Assembly (NCBI RefSeq): GCF_001428665.1
Contig: NZ_LMIJ01000011.1
Location: 589,165 to 653,164, forward strand
Origin: Acidovorax sp. Root219
Lineage (GTDB): Bacteria; Pseudomonadota; Gammaproteobacteria; Burkholderiales; Burkholderiaceae_C
Length of the DNA stretch: 64,000 nt
Direction of reading: 5' to 3'
The notes below the pieces were generated by a model. The model ran no database searches. It was not told the DNA's origin and saw only the letters and a program-made list of their open reading frames with translations. Below are positions 9,996 through 17,971 of this stretch, piece after piece. The stretch's first letter is position 1. Every line of letters begins with the position of its first letter. The position numbers were made by a program, and so were the translations under genes.

Positions 9996-10643
9996 TCAGG
10001 CGAGCGCCAGCCTGCGCCTGAGCGCGCTGACCGCGCTGTCCACCGTGGTCAGCACCGGCAGGCCGGTGGCCGCCTCGCACAGCTGGCGCGCGCGGGCCAT
10101 GCTGAACTGCGCCAGCGCGATCACCTCGCAGCCCTCGCGCTGCAGGCGCTGCGCTTGCGCGGCCACCAGGCTATCGTGCAACTCGGCGTTGCCCGCGTTC
10201 AGGGCCGCCATCGCGCCCTCGGCCAGGGCCAGTTGCAGTGGCGTGCCGGGCGGAAACTCCGGCGGCATGGACTGCAGGGTGGGTGCGAAGCTGGCAATCA
10301 GGCCGATGCGCCGGCCCGCGCCCACGGCTTGCTCGACCATGGCCTCGTTGGGTTTGAGCACCGGGATCTGTGGGTACAGCGCCGCCACGCGCTCGATGCA
10401 GGGCCCGAAGGCCGAGCAGGTGAACAGGATGCCATCCGCCCCCGTGCCCACCGCATAGGTGGCCAGCGCCTCGAAGCGTGCGTGCATGGCGGCATCCAGG
10501 CCCCGCCCGTCGCGCGCCAGGTCGGCCGAGAGGCTGTCGTCCAGCAGGTTCATGCGCACGGCCTCGGGCCAGTCCTGCACGAAGGCGGTGTTGATGGGCG
10601 CAACCGAGTGGGCCAGGGCGTGGATGAGGGCGATGCGGGTCAT
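9996..10643 (-). CDS. Aspartate/glutamate (hydantoin-type) racemase family protein
   Basis: ATG 10643 gives 215 residues starting MTRIALIHALAHSVAPIN. The first catalytic-cysteine motif is present (LFTCSAFGPCIE). In the second half, where many racemases have a Cys in LGC, this protein reads VIALAQFSMA. That variant is common in the Asp/Glu/hydantoin racemase and maleate-isomerase-like group, and it leaves the reaction uncertain: racemase, decarboxylase or isomerase. It is the last gene of a minus-strand run with an amino-acid-binding protein (20 bases upstream) and an aminotransferase, so a role in amino-acid use is likely. Confidence 0.72.
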   Translation of the reverse strand: MTRIALIHALAHSVAPINTAFVQDWPEAVRMNLLDDSLSADLARDGRGLDAAMHARFEALATYAVGTGADGILFTCSAFGPCIERVAALYPQIPVLKPNEAMVEQAVGAGRRIGLIASFAPTLQSMPPEFPPGTPLQLALAEGAMAALNAGNAELHDSLVAAQAQRLQREGCEVIALAQFSMARARQLCEAATGLPVLTTVDSAVSALRRRLALA

Positions 10644-10663
10644 GGTGGGAAAGGCGGCGGGGC

Positions 10664-11578
10664 TCAGATGCCCTTGGAACTGGGGTTGGCAAAGGCGTCG
10701 CGCGTCTCGGCGTTCAGCGGGTAGTTGATGCTCACGTTCTTGGGCGGGATGGGTGCCATGAACCACTTGGTGTACAGCTTTTCCATCTCGCCCGACTTCA
10801 TCATGCCCGTGACCACGCGGTCCACCAGGGCCTTGAATTCGGGGTCGTCCTTGCGGAACATCAGCGACTGGTTCTCGGTGCGCAGGCTCTCGCCCACGAT
10901 GGCAAAGTCCTTGGGGCTGCGGTGGGTGGCGATGAGTCCCGCGAGCAGGATGTCGTCGAGCACGAAGGCGGCGGCGCGGCCCGTCTCGACCATCAGAAAT
11001 GAATCGGCGTGGTCCTTGCCCGCCAGCTGCGTGATCTCCAGGTTCTTGCCCTTGTCCGCCTCCCGCAGCAGGCGCAGCGAGGTGGTGCCGCTGGTGGCCA
11101 CCACCGACTTGCCCTGCAGGTCGGCCACGCCCTTGATGCCCGAGTCCGCGCGCACGGCCATGCGCACGTTGTAGCGGAAGATGTCGGGCGAGAAGGCCAC
11201 CATCTGCTGGCGCTCAATGAGGTTGGTGGTGGAGCCGCATTCGATGTCCACCGTGCCGTTGGTGACCAGGGGAATGCGGTTCTGCGAGGTCACGTTCTGG
11301 TACTTCACGGCGATCTGCGGCAGCTGGAGCTCGGCCTTGATCGCCTCCAGGATGCGGTTGCAGATGTCGATGCTGTAGCCCACCGGCTTGCCGCCCCCGT
11401 CCAGGTACGAAAAGCCGAACGAGGCCTCGCGGTGGCCGTAGGTGATGGAGCCGCTGTCGCGGATCTTCTTGAGCGTGCCGCCCGCGGGGCTCTGGGCCTG
11501 GGCGGTTCCACAGGCCAGCAGCGTGGCCAGCGCCAGGGTGGCGGGGAGCAGCGTCTTCGTCAGGGTCTTCATCGGCAT
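10664..11578 (-). CDS. Amino-acid ABC transporter periplasmic binding protein (GltI-like)
   Basis: The 304-residue protein starts with a signal peptide (MKTLTKTLLPATLALATLLA, cleavage near AQA-QS). Two type-II periplasmic binding lobes follow, with family blocks such as SYLDGGGKPVGYSIDIC, GTVDIECGSTTN and ATSGTTSLR. These resemble glutamate/aspartate-binding GltI/AatJ proteins. No permease or ATPase gene is nearby, so it must work with a transporter encoded elsewhere. A Shine-Dalgarno-like AAAGGTG sits before ATG 11578; ATG 11572 is an alternative. A CAGGT tandem repeat (11591-11610) lies directly upstream. Confidence 0.85.
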   Translation of the reverse strand: MPMKTLTKTLLPATLALATLLACGTAQAQSPAGGTLKKIRDSGSITYGHREASFGFSYLDGGGKPVGYSIDICNRILEAIKAELQLPQIAVKYQNVTSQNRIPLVTNGTVDIECGSTTNLIERQQMVAFSPDIFRYNVRMAVRADSGIKGVADLQGKSVVATSGTTSLRLLREADKGKNLEITQLAGKDHADSFLMVETGRAAAFVLDDILLAGLIATHRSPKDFAIVGESLRTENQSLMFRKDDPEFKALVDRVVTGMMKSGEMEKLYTKWFMAPIPPKNVSINYPLNAETRDAFANPSSKGI

Positions 11579-11590
11579 GGGAGCACCTTT

Positions 11591-11610
11591 CAGGTCAGGT
11601 CAGGTCAGGG
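11591..11610. repeat. Pentanucleotide tandem repeat (CAGGT x4, last unit imperfect)
   Basis: Four back-to-back copies of CAGGT, the last reading CAGGG, lie between the aminotransferase stop and the start of the GltI-like gene, just upstream of its ribosome binding site on the minus strand. The tract is short, so length variation by slippage is possible but unproven. Confidence 0.6.
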
Positions 11611-11640
11611 GAGGGGCAGGGATGGTTCGGGAGATGGAGA

Positions 11641-12996
11641 TCAGCAGGGGCTGGGCTGGCGCGGCAGCGCGGCGCTCAGGGTCACGGCGTCGATGGTCTG
11701 GGCCAGCAGCGCGGCGATGGACACGAGGTGCTCGCGCGAGGCGATGTAGGGCGGGGCCAGCAGCACGTGGTCGCCCACGTTGCCGTCCACCGTGCCGCCG
11801 AAGGGGTAGCACAGCAGGCCCAGGTCCATGGCCTTCTTCTTGATGCGCGAGTGCACCTTCTGCGCGGGGTCGAACGGCGCCTTGCTGGCCCGGTCGGCCA
11901 CCAGCTCCACACCCCAGAAGAAGCCGCGCCCACGGATATCGCCCACGTGTGGGTGCTGGCCCAGCGCATCGCGCAGCGCCTGGCCCAGGAAGGCGCCGTC
12001 CTCGCGCACCTTGGCCAGCAGGCCGTCGCGCGCTATCACCTGCTGCACCGCCAGCGCCGCGGCGCAGGCCACCGGGTGACCGAGGTAGGTGTGGCCGTGC
12101 TGGAAAAAGCCGCTGCCCTGCGACATGGCCTGAACGATGTGCCGCTGCGCCAGCACCGCGCCGATGGGCTGGTAGCCGCCGCCCAGGCCCTTGGCCACGG
12201 TGATGAGGTCGGGCACCACGCCCTCCTGTTCGCAGGCGTGCAGGGTGCCGGTGCGGCCCATGCCGCACATCACCTCGTCCAGGATCAGCAGCACGCCATG
12301 GCGGTCGCAGACCTCGCGCACGGCCTTGAAGTATCCGGGCACGGGGGTCAGCACGCCGGCCGTGGCGCCCCCCACCGTCTCGGCGACGAAGGCCAGCACC
12401 GTGCGCGGGCCATGTGCGACGATGGTCTCCTCCAGCTCGCGCGCCAGGCGCAGGCCATAGGCCTCAGGCGTCTCGCCGGCATGCTGCTCGCGGTAGGGGT
12501 AGCAAGGCGCCACATGCGTGGCCTGCACCAGCAGGGGCGCGAACGGCGCGCGCCGCCAGGCGTTGCCTCCCACGGCCAGTGCGCCCAGGGTGTTGCCGTG
12601 GTAGCTCTGGCGCCGCGCGATGAAGTGCGTGCGTTCGGGCTGGCCGATCTCCACGAAGTACTGGCGCGCCATCTTGAGCGCCGCCTCCACGGCCTCGGAG
12701 CCGCCGCTCACGAAATAGGCGTGGCTGGTGCCGGCCGGGGCGGTGCGCACCAGCTGCTCGGCCAGTTGCTCGGCCACCTCGGTGGTGAAGAAGCTGGTAT
12801 GGGCATAGGCCAGGCGGTCGATCTGCGCGTGCATGGCGGCCAGCACGTCGGGGTGGCCATGGCCCAGGGACGACACGGCCGCACCGCCTGATGCATCGAG
12901 GTACTCGCGCCCCGCAGCATCGCGCAGGAACATGCCCTGCCCGCCCACGGCCACGGGCGGAGTGTGCAGAAGGTGGCGGTGAAAAACGTGGGTCAT
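11641..12996 (-). CDS. Class III PLP-dependent aminotransferase
   Basis: ATG 12996 (preceded by GGAG) gives 451 residues. Family landmarks are FVSGGSEAVEAALKMARQY, the YHG motif in RQSYHGNTLGA, Asp240 in LILDEVMCGMGRTG for the PLP pyridine nitrogen, and Lys269 in TVAKGLGGGYQPIGAV as the Schiff-base lysine. It is therefore a complete fold-type I omega-aminotransferase related to enzymes acting on beta-alanine, GABA, taurine or polyamines; the substrate is not readable. It heads the minus-strand run with the GltI-like binding protein and the racemase. It faces an RpiR regulator across a promoter region with two operator-like palindromes, which suggests local control. Confidence 0.87.
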   Translation of the reverse strand: MTHVFHRHLLHTPPVAVGGQGMFLRDAAGREYLDASGGAAVSSLGHGHPDVLAAMHAQIDRLAYAHTSFFTTEVAEQLAEQLVRTAPAGTSHAYFVSGGSEAVEAALKMARQYFVEIGQPERTHFIARRQSYHGNTLGALAVGGNAWRRAPFAPLLVQATHVAPCYPYREQHAGETPEAYGLRLARELEETIVAHGPRTVLAFVAETVGGATAGVLTPVPGYFKAVREVCDRHGVLLILDEVMCGMGRTGTLHACEQEGVVPDLITVAKGLGGGYQPIGAVLAQRHIVQAMSQGSGFFQHGHTYLGHPVACAAALAVQQVIARDGLLAKVREDGAFLGQALRDALGQHPHVGDIRGRGFFWGVELVADRASKAPFDPAQKVHSRIKKKAMDLGLLCYPFGGTVDGNVGDHVLLAPPYIASREHLVSIAALLAQTIDAVTLSAALPRQPSPC

Positions 12997-13029
12997 GCCA
13001 GGGTCTCCGGAACAGGTGCGAATAGTGAT

Positions 13030-13074
13030 GGAACAAATGTACCGTGAAAACAAATTAAATGGAACATATGTTTT
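13030..13074. promoter_or_regulatory. Paired operator-like palindromes in the aminotransferase/RpiR divergent promoter
   Basis: Two similar sites, GGAACAAATGTACC (13030-13043) and GGAACATATGTTTT (13061-13074), have centres 31 bp apart, close to three DNA turns. The second contains the perfect palindrome AACATATGTT and the first is palindromic at 10 of 14 positions. They sit in an AT-rich patch between the divergent aminotransferase and RpiR genes. The likely binder is the RpiR protein itself (inference). Confidence 0.6.
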
Positions 13075-13163
13075 TATGCTGCGGCAAGGCGGAACACTTG
13101 CCCCATGGGGCGATCCGCTACAGTGCTGCGACCACCACTCCTGCGCACGCACCGCCACCCGCC

Positions 13164-14027
13164 ATGGGCCTGAAAGACACCCTCCGAGCCCGGTTCGACG
13201 GCATGACCGCCACGCAGCAGAAGGCCGCGCGCTTCGTGCTGGAGCACCCCAACGATGTGGTGACCGCCTCCATGCGCACGGTGAGCGCGCGCGTGGAGAT
13301 CCCGCCCGCGACGCTGGTGCGCTTTGCGCAACTGCTCGGCTTCGACGGCTGGCCCGAACTCAAGGCAGCGCTGGTGCAGGACATGGGCCTGGGATCGGAG
13401 CCCTATGCGCACAAGGCGCGCAGCCTGGTGGACCGCGCGCGCGACGGCGGCGGCCTGGCCGGCGAGATCTTCGCGGTGCACCACCAGAACCTGGACGCCA
13501 CTGAGCATGCCAACGGCGAGGCCCTGCCGCGCGCCGCCGCGCTGCTGGAGAAGGCGCGCGCCGTGCACGTGGCCGGCTTTCGCGCCTGCCACCCAGTGGC
13601 TTATTCGCTGATGTACGTGTACCGGCTGTTCCGCGACAACGTGCACCTGCTCGATGGCATGGGTGGCTCGCTGGAGATGCAACTGCGCGCTCTGCACAAG
13701 GGCGATACCGTGGTGGTCATCAGCTTCAGCCCCTATTCGCGCGAGGCCATCGCCGTGGCGCGCCAGGCGCGCGAAGCGGGCTGTCAGGTGCTGGCGCTGA
13801 CCGATTCGCCCGCCTCTCCGCTGGCCCTGCTGGCGCACGAGGTGCTGCTGTTCTCCACGCAAAGCCCCTCGTTCTTTCCTTCCATCGCGGGTGCGCAGGC
13901 CCTGTCGGAGGCACTGCTGGGGCTGCTGGTCAGCCGTGCCGGCAAGCCTGGCATCGGCCGCATCGAGAGCGCCGAGGCGCAGCTCTTCGCGACCGGCGCC
14001 TACCTGCCGCCCGCACCGTCGCCATGA
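13164..14027 (+). CDS. MurR/RpiR family transcriptional regulator
   Basis: ATG 13164 gives 287 residues. Residues 1-77 form the RpiR helix-turn-helix domain (TATQQKAARFVLEHPNDVVTASMRTVSARVEIPPATLVRF, with the recognition helix near 45-60). Residues 120-255 form a SIS domain that in this family binds phosphosugars or related effectors (VISFSPYSREAIAVARQAREAG). The frame stays open upstream to 13059, but that extension would cover the palindromic operator region, so the later ATG is preferred. The gene is divergent from the aminotransferase and overlaps the downstream L,D-transpeptidase by 4 bases, which implies translational coupling. Confidence 0.85.
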   Translation: MGLKDTLRARFDGMTATQQKAARFVLEHPNDVVTASMRTVSARVEIPPATLVRFAQLLGFDGWPELKAALVQDMGLGSEPYAHKARSLVDRARDGGGLAGEIFAVHHQNLDATEHANGEALPRAAALLEKARAVHVAGFRACHPVAYSLMYVYRLFRDNVHLLDGMGGSLEMQLRALHKGDTVVVISFSPYSREAIAVARQAREAGCQVLALTDSPASPLALLAHEVLLFSTQSPSFFPSIAGAQALSEALLGLLVSRAGKPGIGRIESAEAQLFATGAYLPPAPSP

Positions 14028-14524
14028 CGCAGGCAGGGCCCGGCGGCGTGCACGTGCACATCAGCGTGCCGCGCCAGCAGCTGCATCTGTACGCGGGCGA
14101 TGCGCTGGTGCGCAGCTATGCCGTCTCCACCGCGCTGCACGGCGTGGGCGAGCTGAACGGCAGCGGCTGCACTCCGCGCGGCCTGCACCGCGTGCGCGCC
14201 AAGGTGGGCGCGGGCTGCGATACCGCCACCGTCTTCGTGGGGCGCCGGCCCACGGGCGAAGTCTTCACCCCCGAACTGGCCCTGCAGCACCCGGGGCGCG
14301 ACTGGATCCTGTGCCGCATCCTGTGGCTCGCGGGCTGCGAGCAGGGCGTCAACCGCGGTGGCGCGGTGGACACGCTGCGCAGGTACATCTACATCCACGG
14401 CTGCCCGGACGGCACGCCCCTGGGCGCGCCGGCGTCGCACGGTTGCGTGCGCATGGCCAATGCCGATGTGGCGGACCTGTTCGACCGGGTGGTGGTAGGG
14501 ACTGCGGTGTACATCGAAGGCTAG
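14024..14524 (+). CDS. L,D-transpeptidase (YkuD domain) without a signal peptide
   Basis: The 166-residue protein is almost entirely a YkuD domain. The active-site pattern is complete: IHGCPDGTPLG (His125) and SHGCVRM (His139, Cys141, Arg143). Family role: these enzymes make 3-3 crosslinks in peptidoglycan or attach ligands to it, and they are inhibited by carbapenems. There is no signal peptide or membrane segment, which is odd for a wall enzyme; it may be cytoplasmic and act on recycled muropeptides, or use an unrecognised route out. It starts inside the stop of the RpiR gene (ATGA), so both are likely made from one mRNA. Confidence 0.82.
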   Translation: MTQAGPGGVHVHISVPRQQLHLYAGDALVRSYAVSTALHGVGELNGSGCTPRGLHRVRAKVGAGCDTATVFVGRRPTGEVFTPELALQHPGRDWILCRILWLAGCEQGVNRGGAVDTLRRYIYIHGCPDGTPLGAPASHGCVRMANADVADLFDRVVVGTAVYIEG

Positions 14525-14611
14525 TGGCTGCCGCCGTGTGGGCCGATGTCACGGGCCCGTCACGCGGACCGGGCATCGTCGCCGCTTTACTTACATTTGC
14601 AGCGAGTGACC

Positions 14612-15970
14612 ATGTCCCGACTCTCCACCCTCGCCGCCTGCGCCCTGCTGGCGTGCGCCGCCGCTTCCACCACGGCCCAGGCCCAGCAGGCCTACCCCGC
14701 CACGCTGGCCGGCCATGCCGTGATGCCCGCCATCAGCCTGGTGCCAGCGCCCAAGGACGCGCCGCATGACCTGCAGACCAGCGGCAAGTTCACCACGGGC
14801 AAGCGCGTGGAGGCACTGGGCTCGGTCGAAGGCCTCTCGGGTGGCCGCCCTACCGGCATCTCGCTGCCGTTCGCGGGCCAGCCGCTGCAGGGCCACTCGG
14901 GCATCAAGCGCATGGCCGACGGCTCGTTCTGGATCCTCACGGACAACGGCGCCGGCGCCAAGGCCAATTCGCCCGATTTCATGCTGCACCTGAGCCACTA
15001 CAGCGTGGACTTCAAGGCCGGCCAGTTCAACCGCCTGGCCACCGTGTTCCTGCACGACCCGGATAAGAAGGTGCCGTTTCGCATCACCCACGAAGGCACG
15101 GACAAGCGCTACCTCACGGGCGCGGACTTCGATCCCGAGAGCTTCCAGTTCGCCGGTGGCGCACTGTGGATCGGCGAGGAGTTCGGGCCCTATCTGATCA
15201 AGGCCGACCTTTCGGGCCGCGTGCTCGCCGTGTTCGAAACGCAGGTGGACGGCAAGCTCGTGCGCTCGCCCGACCACCCGGCCATCACCACGGCCGGCGC
15301 GCCCGACGCCAAGGCCCCTGCCTTCGAGGTCAAGCGCTCCAAAGGCTATGAAGGCATGGCCTCGTCCAAGGACGGCAGCAAGCTCTACGCCCTGCTCGAA
15401 GGCCCGCTGTGGAACGAGGCCGGCAAGGCCTACGAAGCCGTGGACGGCAAGCCGTACCTGCGCGTGCTGGAGTTCGACGTGAAGGCCGAGCAATGGACCG
15501 GCCGCCACTGGAAGTACGTGCTCGAAGCCAACCACCACGCCATCGGCGACTTCAACATGATCGACGCCACCACCGGCCTGATCATCGAGCGCGACAACGG
15601 CGAAGGCACGGCCGACAAGGCCTGCCCCGAAGGCGTCAAGCGCACGGACTGCTTCCACGACCTGGCAAAATTCAAACGCGTCTACAAGATTGAGCTGACC
15701 GACGCCAACGTCGGTGGCCCGCTGCGCAAGGTTGGCTACATCGACCTGATGTCCATCCAGGACCCGAAACGCCTGGCGAAGAAGCCGCTGAACAACGGCG
15801 TGCTCACCTTCCCCTTCTTCACCATCGAGAACGTGGACGTGGTGGATGGCACGCACATCGTGGTCGGCAACGACAACAACCTGCCCTTCAGCTCCAGCCG
15901 CGAGCCGAACAAGGCCGATGACAACGAGCTCGTGCTGTTGGATGTGGGCGAACTGCTGCGCGCGAAGTAA
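14612..15970 (+). CDS. Exported esterase-like phytase-family protein
   Basis: ATG 14612 gives 452 residues with a clear signal peptide (MSRLSTLAACALLACAAAS, cleavage near AQA-QQ). The rest is the esterase-like activity of phytase domain, a beta-propeller-like fold. Typical blocks are GHSGIKRMADGSFWILTDNGAG, YLTGADFDPESFQ, WIGEEFGPYLI and LEANHHAIGDFNMID. It probably acts in the periplasm on a phosphoester or ester, but the substrate is unknown. A TACATT -10-like element (14592-14597) lies close to the start, so the leader would be very short. A strong intrinsic terminator follows 17 bases after the stop. Confidence 0.82.
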   Translation: MSRLSTLAACALLACAAASTTAQAQQAYPATLAGHAVMPAISLVPAPKDAPHDLQTSGKFTTGKRVEALGSVEGLSGGRPTGISLPFAGQPLQGHSGIKRMADGSFWILTDNGAGAKANSPDFMLHLSHYSVDFKAGQFNRLATVFLHDPDKKVPFRITHEGTDKRYLTGADFDPESFQFAGGALWIGEEFGPYLIKADLSGRVLAVFETQVDGKLVRSPDHPAITTAGAPDAKAPAFEVKRSKGYEGMASSKDGSKLYALLEGPLWNEAGKAYEAVDGKPYLRVLEFDVKAEQWTGRHWKYVLEANHHAIGDFNMIDATTGLIIERDNGEGTADKACPEGVKRTDCFHDLAKFKRVYKIELTDANVGGPLRKVGYIDLMSIQDPKRLAKKPLNNGVLTFPFFTIENVDVVDGTHIVVGNDNNLPFSSSREPNKADDNELVLLDVGELLRAK

Positions 15971-15987
15971 GCACCACGCTTCCTGTG

Positions 15988-16018
15988 CAAAAGGGCTGCC
16001 CCGAAGGCAGCCCTTTTG
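15988..16018 (+). terminator. Intrinsic terminator after the phytase-like gene
   Basis: A perfect stem of about 13 bp (core AAAAGGGCTGCC / GGCAGCCCTTTT) with a five-base loop CCGAA ends in a TTTT run. It lies 17 bases after the stop codon and before riboflavin synthase, so it separates the two genes. Confidence 0.88.
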
Positions 16019-16086
16019 TATGGCGGGCAGCACGGTGCGAGGCCGGGTGGCAAAATCGGCGGCCACATCCTGAAAGCCGCGCCACC

Positions 16087-16791
16087 ATGTTCACAGGCAT
16101 CGTTCAAGCCACGGCAGGCATTGCCGCCATCCATGACCGCGCAGGCCTGCGCACCTTCACGCTCGATTTCCCCGAGGGCTTCTGCCAGGACCTGGCCATT
16201 GGTGCGAGTGTTTCCACCGATGGCGTGTGCCTCACGGTGACCGAGATCCTCTCGCCCACACAGGCCAACTTCGACGTGATGCAGCAGAGCCTGAACATCA
16301 CCACGCTGGGCAGCTATGGCAAGGGCGACCGCGTGAATGTGGAGCGCGCGGCCAAGGACGGTGCCGAGATCGGCGGCCACCCGCTGTCGGGCCACATCGA
16401 TTTTTCGGGCACGCTGGCCAGCGTGCGCGAGTTCGACAACAACCTGGTGTGGCGCGTGGCCGTGCCGCCCGAGTTCCGCAGGTATGTGTTCGCCAAGGGC
16501 TACATCGCCATCCATGGCGCCAGCCTCACCGTGTCGGAAGTGAACCGCTCCGAAGGCTGGTTCGAGGTCTGGCTGATCCCCGAGACCCGCCGCGCCACGG
16601 TGTTCGAGGGCAAGAAGGCCGGCGACCGCCTGAACATCGAGATCGAGCGCAGCACCCAGGTGGTGGTGGACACGGTGCGCGAAGCGGTGCAGGAAAGCCT
16701 GGGCCGGCTGCAGCCCGTGCTCGAAGCCCTGCTCAAGGAAAAGGGCCTGTCCCTTGAAGACTTCGTGCAACCCCCCGTGCTCCCGCACTGA
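16087..16791 (+). CDS. ribE: Riboflavin synthase alpha chain
   Basis: ATG 16087 gives 234 residues that begin with the diagnostic MFTGIVQATAGIAAI. Two lumazine-binding barrels follow: the first with GASVSTDGVCLTV, the second from about residue 98 with GGHPLSGHIDFSGTL and GYIAIHGASLTV. The enzyme dismutates two 6,7-dimethyl-8-ribityllumazine molecules into riboflavin plus the pyrimidinedione. The length is slightly above the usual 205-220 because of a C-terminal tail rich in Leu and Glu. No FMN riboswitch is visible upstream and no other rib gene is adjacent. A CAAAAT hexamer about 30 bases upstream could be the -10 element. Confidence 0.93.
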   Translation: MFTGIVQATAGIAAIHDRAGLRTFTLDFPEGFCQDLAIGASVSTDGVCLTVTEILSPTQANFDVMQQSLNITTLGSYGKGDRVNVERAAKDGAEIGGHPLSGHIDFSGTLASVREFDNNLVWRVAVPPEFRRYVFAKGYIAIHGASLTVSEVNRSEGWFEVWLIPETRRATVFEGKKAGDRLNIEIERSTQVVVDTVREAVQESLGRLQPVLEALLKEKGLSLEDFVQPPVLPH

Positions 16792-16794
16792 AGC

Positions 16795-17190
16795 TCAGCC
16801 CGCGACGTAGTCGAGAAAGCCGGTGACACGGCGCAGGCGCCCGTCGGCGTCCACCTCGGCCACGTCGGTGCCACGCGCCACGGGTTCGGCCCCCGGGGCC
16901 GCGAGCGCCCAGGAAAAGCGCACCACGCTGTGGTGCCCCTCGGGCGTGCCCAGCAGCACGAAGCGGTAACCGGCAAAACGCTGCTGCGCGCCCGCGATCA
17001 GGGCCGCCATGCCATCGTGGCCCCGGCCTTCCATCATCGGGTCGAGGTAGTGCACCTCGCTGCTGAAGGCCTCGCGCACCAGGCGGTCCCGCTCGCGGCT
17101 GTCGGTGGCGTTCCACGCGCTCAGGTAACGTGCGGCGATGCGGGAGGCCGAGTTGGCGGCGTTCAGGACAGGGGATTCGACGGTGTTCAT
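16795..17190 (-). CDS. SnoaL-like / NTF2-fold protein
   Basis: ATG 17190 gives 131 residues of the nuclear-transport-factor-2 / SnoaL cone fold. Recognisable are the N-terminal helix RIAARYLSAWNATDS, the strand HYLDPMMEGRGHDG and the C-terminal FSWALAAPGAEPVARGTDVAEVDADGRL pattern. Such proteins are polyketide cyclases, isomerases or steroid-type hydratases, or have no enzymatic role, so function is open. The frame stays open further upstream across the GNAT and Nudix genes, but that extension is antisense to real genes and is rejected. It is convergent with ribE, with 3 bases between the stops. Confidence 0.75.
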   Translation of the reverse strand: MNTVESPVLNAANSASRIAARYLSAWNATDSRERDRLVREAFSSEVHYLDPMMEGRGHDGMAALIAGAQQRFAGYRFVLLGTPEGHHSVVRFSWALAAPGAEPVARGTDVAEVDADGRLRRVTGFLDYVAG

Positions 17191-17239
17191 GGCGGCTGCT
17201 CCAGAGAAGTTGAACGAACGGAATAGAAACAAAGGGTGG

Positions 17240-17313
17240 CGGATGCAGGCAGGCATCCGACGCAAGCCATTCTTCGCGGCTGCCCTGCCGGCGTCGATGA
17301 CATGGCAGGTCAT
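17240..17313. promoter_or_regulatory. Divergent promoter region with two inverted repeats
   Basis: Between the SnoaL-like gene (minus) and the GNAT gene (plus) lie CGGATGC-N6-GCATCCG (17240-17259) and ATGAC-N7-GTCAT (17297-17313). Either could be an operator for one or both genes. No regulator is encoded next to them. Confidence 0.35.
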
Positions 17314-17349
17314 GCGCCAGGGGCGCGGCCGGGATAATGCGGTGTCTGC

Positions 17350-17886
17350 ATGCTGAACTCCACCGCTTCCCCTTCTTCTCCCGGTGCACCGCGCGCGCTG
17401 CAACTGCACGACCTGCCGGGCCTGCTGCAAGTGCAGCTGGCCTGCTATGGCGCGGGCTTTGTCGAAAGCGGCGAGGTGTTTGCGCGCCGGCTCGCCAGCC
17501 CGGTCAACTGCTCGCTGGTGCTCGAACGCGCCGGCCAGGTCTGCGCCTACCTGGCGGCCTACCGCTCGGTGCAGGGCAAGGTTACGCCGCTGCACGGCGA
17601 CTTCGAGGGCCCGGCCGGCGCGCCCGATACCCTGTACCTGCACGACATGGCGGTGCTGCCGGCTTGCGCGGGCCAGGGCCTGGCGCAGGCGCTGCTGGCA
17701 CCGCTGTGGGCGCAGGGCGCGGCCTGGGGCCTGCGCCACACCGCCCTGGTCTCGGTGCAGGGCTCGCAGGGCTACTGGGAGCGACATGGCTATGCCGTGC
17801 AGCCGCTGGCCGATGCACTGCAGTGTGAGCGGCTGGCAAGCTACGGCGAGGGGGCCGTGTACATGGTGCGAACGCTGGCGTCCTAG
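17350..17886 (+). CDS. GNAT family N-acetyltransferase
   Basis: The 178-residue protein has the GNAT fold. The central strand and P-loop-like turn read YLHDMAVLPACAGQGLAQALLAPLW (about 96-120), followed by ALVSVQGSQGYWERHGY, the usual GxxxFYxxxGF-like C-terminal motif. The R/Q that opens the acetyl-CoA loop (R/QxxGxG/A) appears to be Ala here, a mild deviation. The acceptor is unknown. A GATAAT hexamer (17333-17338) sits 11 bases before the ATG, so the transcript would have almost no leader. Confidence 0.8.
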   Translation: MLNSTASPSSPGAPRALQLHDLPGLLQVQLACYGAGFVESGEVFARRLASPVNCSLVLERAGQVCAYLAAYRSVQGKVTPLHGDFEGPAGAPDTLYLHDMAVLPACAGQGLAQALLAPLWAQGAAWGLRHTALVSVQGSQGYWERHGYAVQPLADALQCERLASYGEGAVYMVRTLAS

Positions 17887-17971
17887 CCAGCGCCTTGCGT
17901 ACGCCATTGGGCCTGTGTGAACGGCGCCACGGGCCGGGCATCTGTCGCAGGCCGTGGTCATAATGGCTGGC

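Noticed and set aside
14551..14560. ACGGGCCCGT palindrome before the phytase-like gene
   Set aside because: A 10-bp GC palindrome is common by chance in this genome and has no partner site or T-run.
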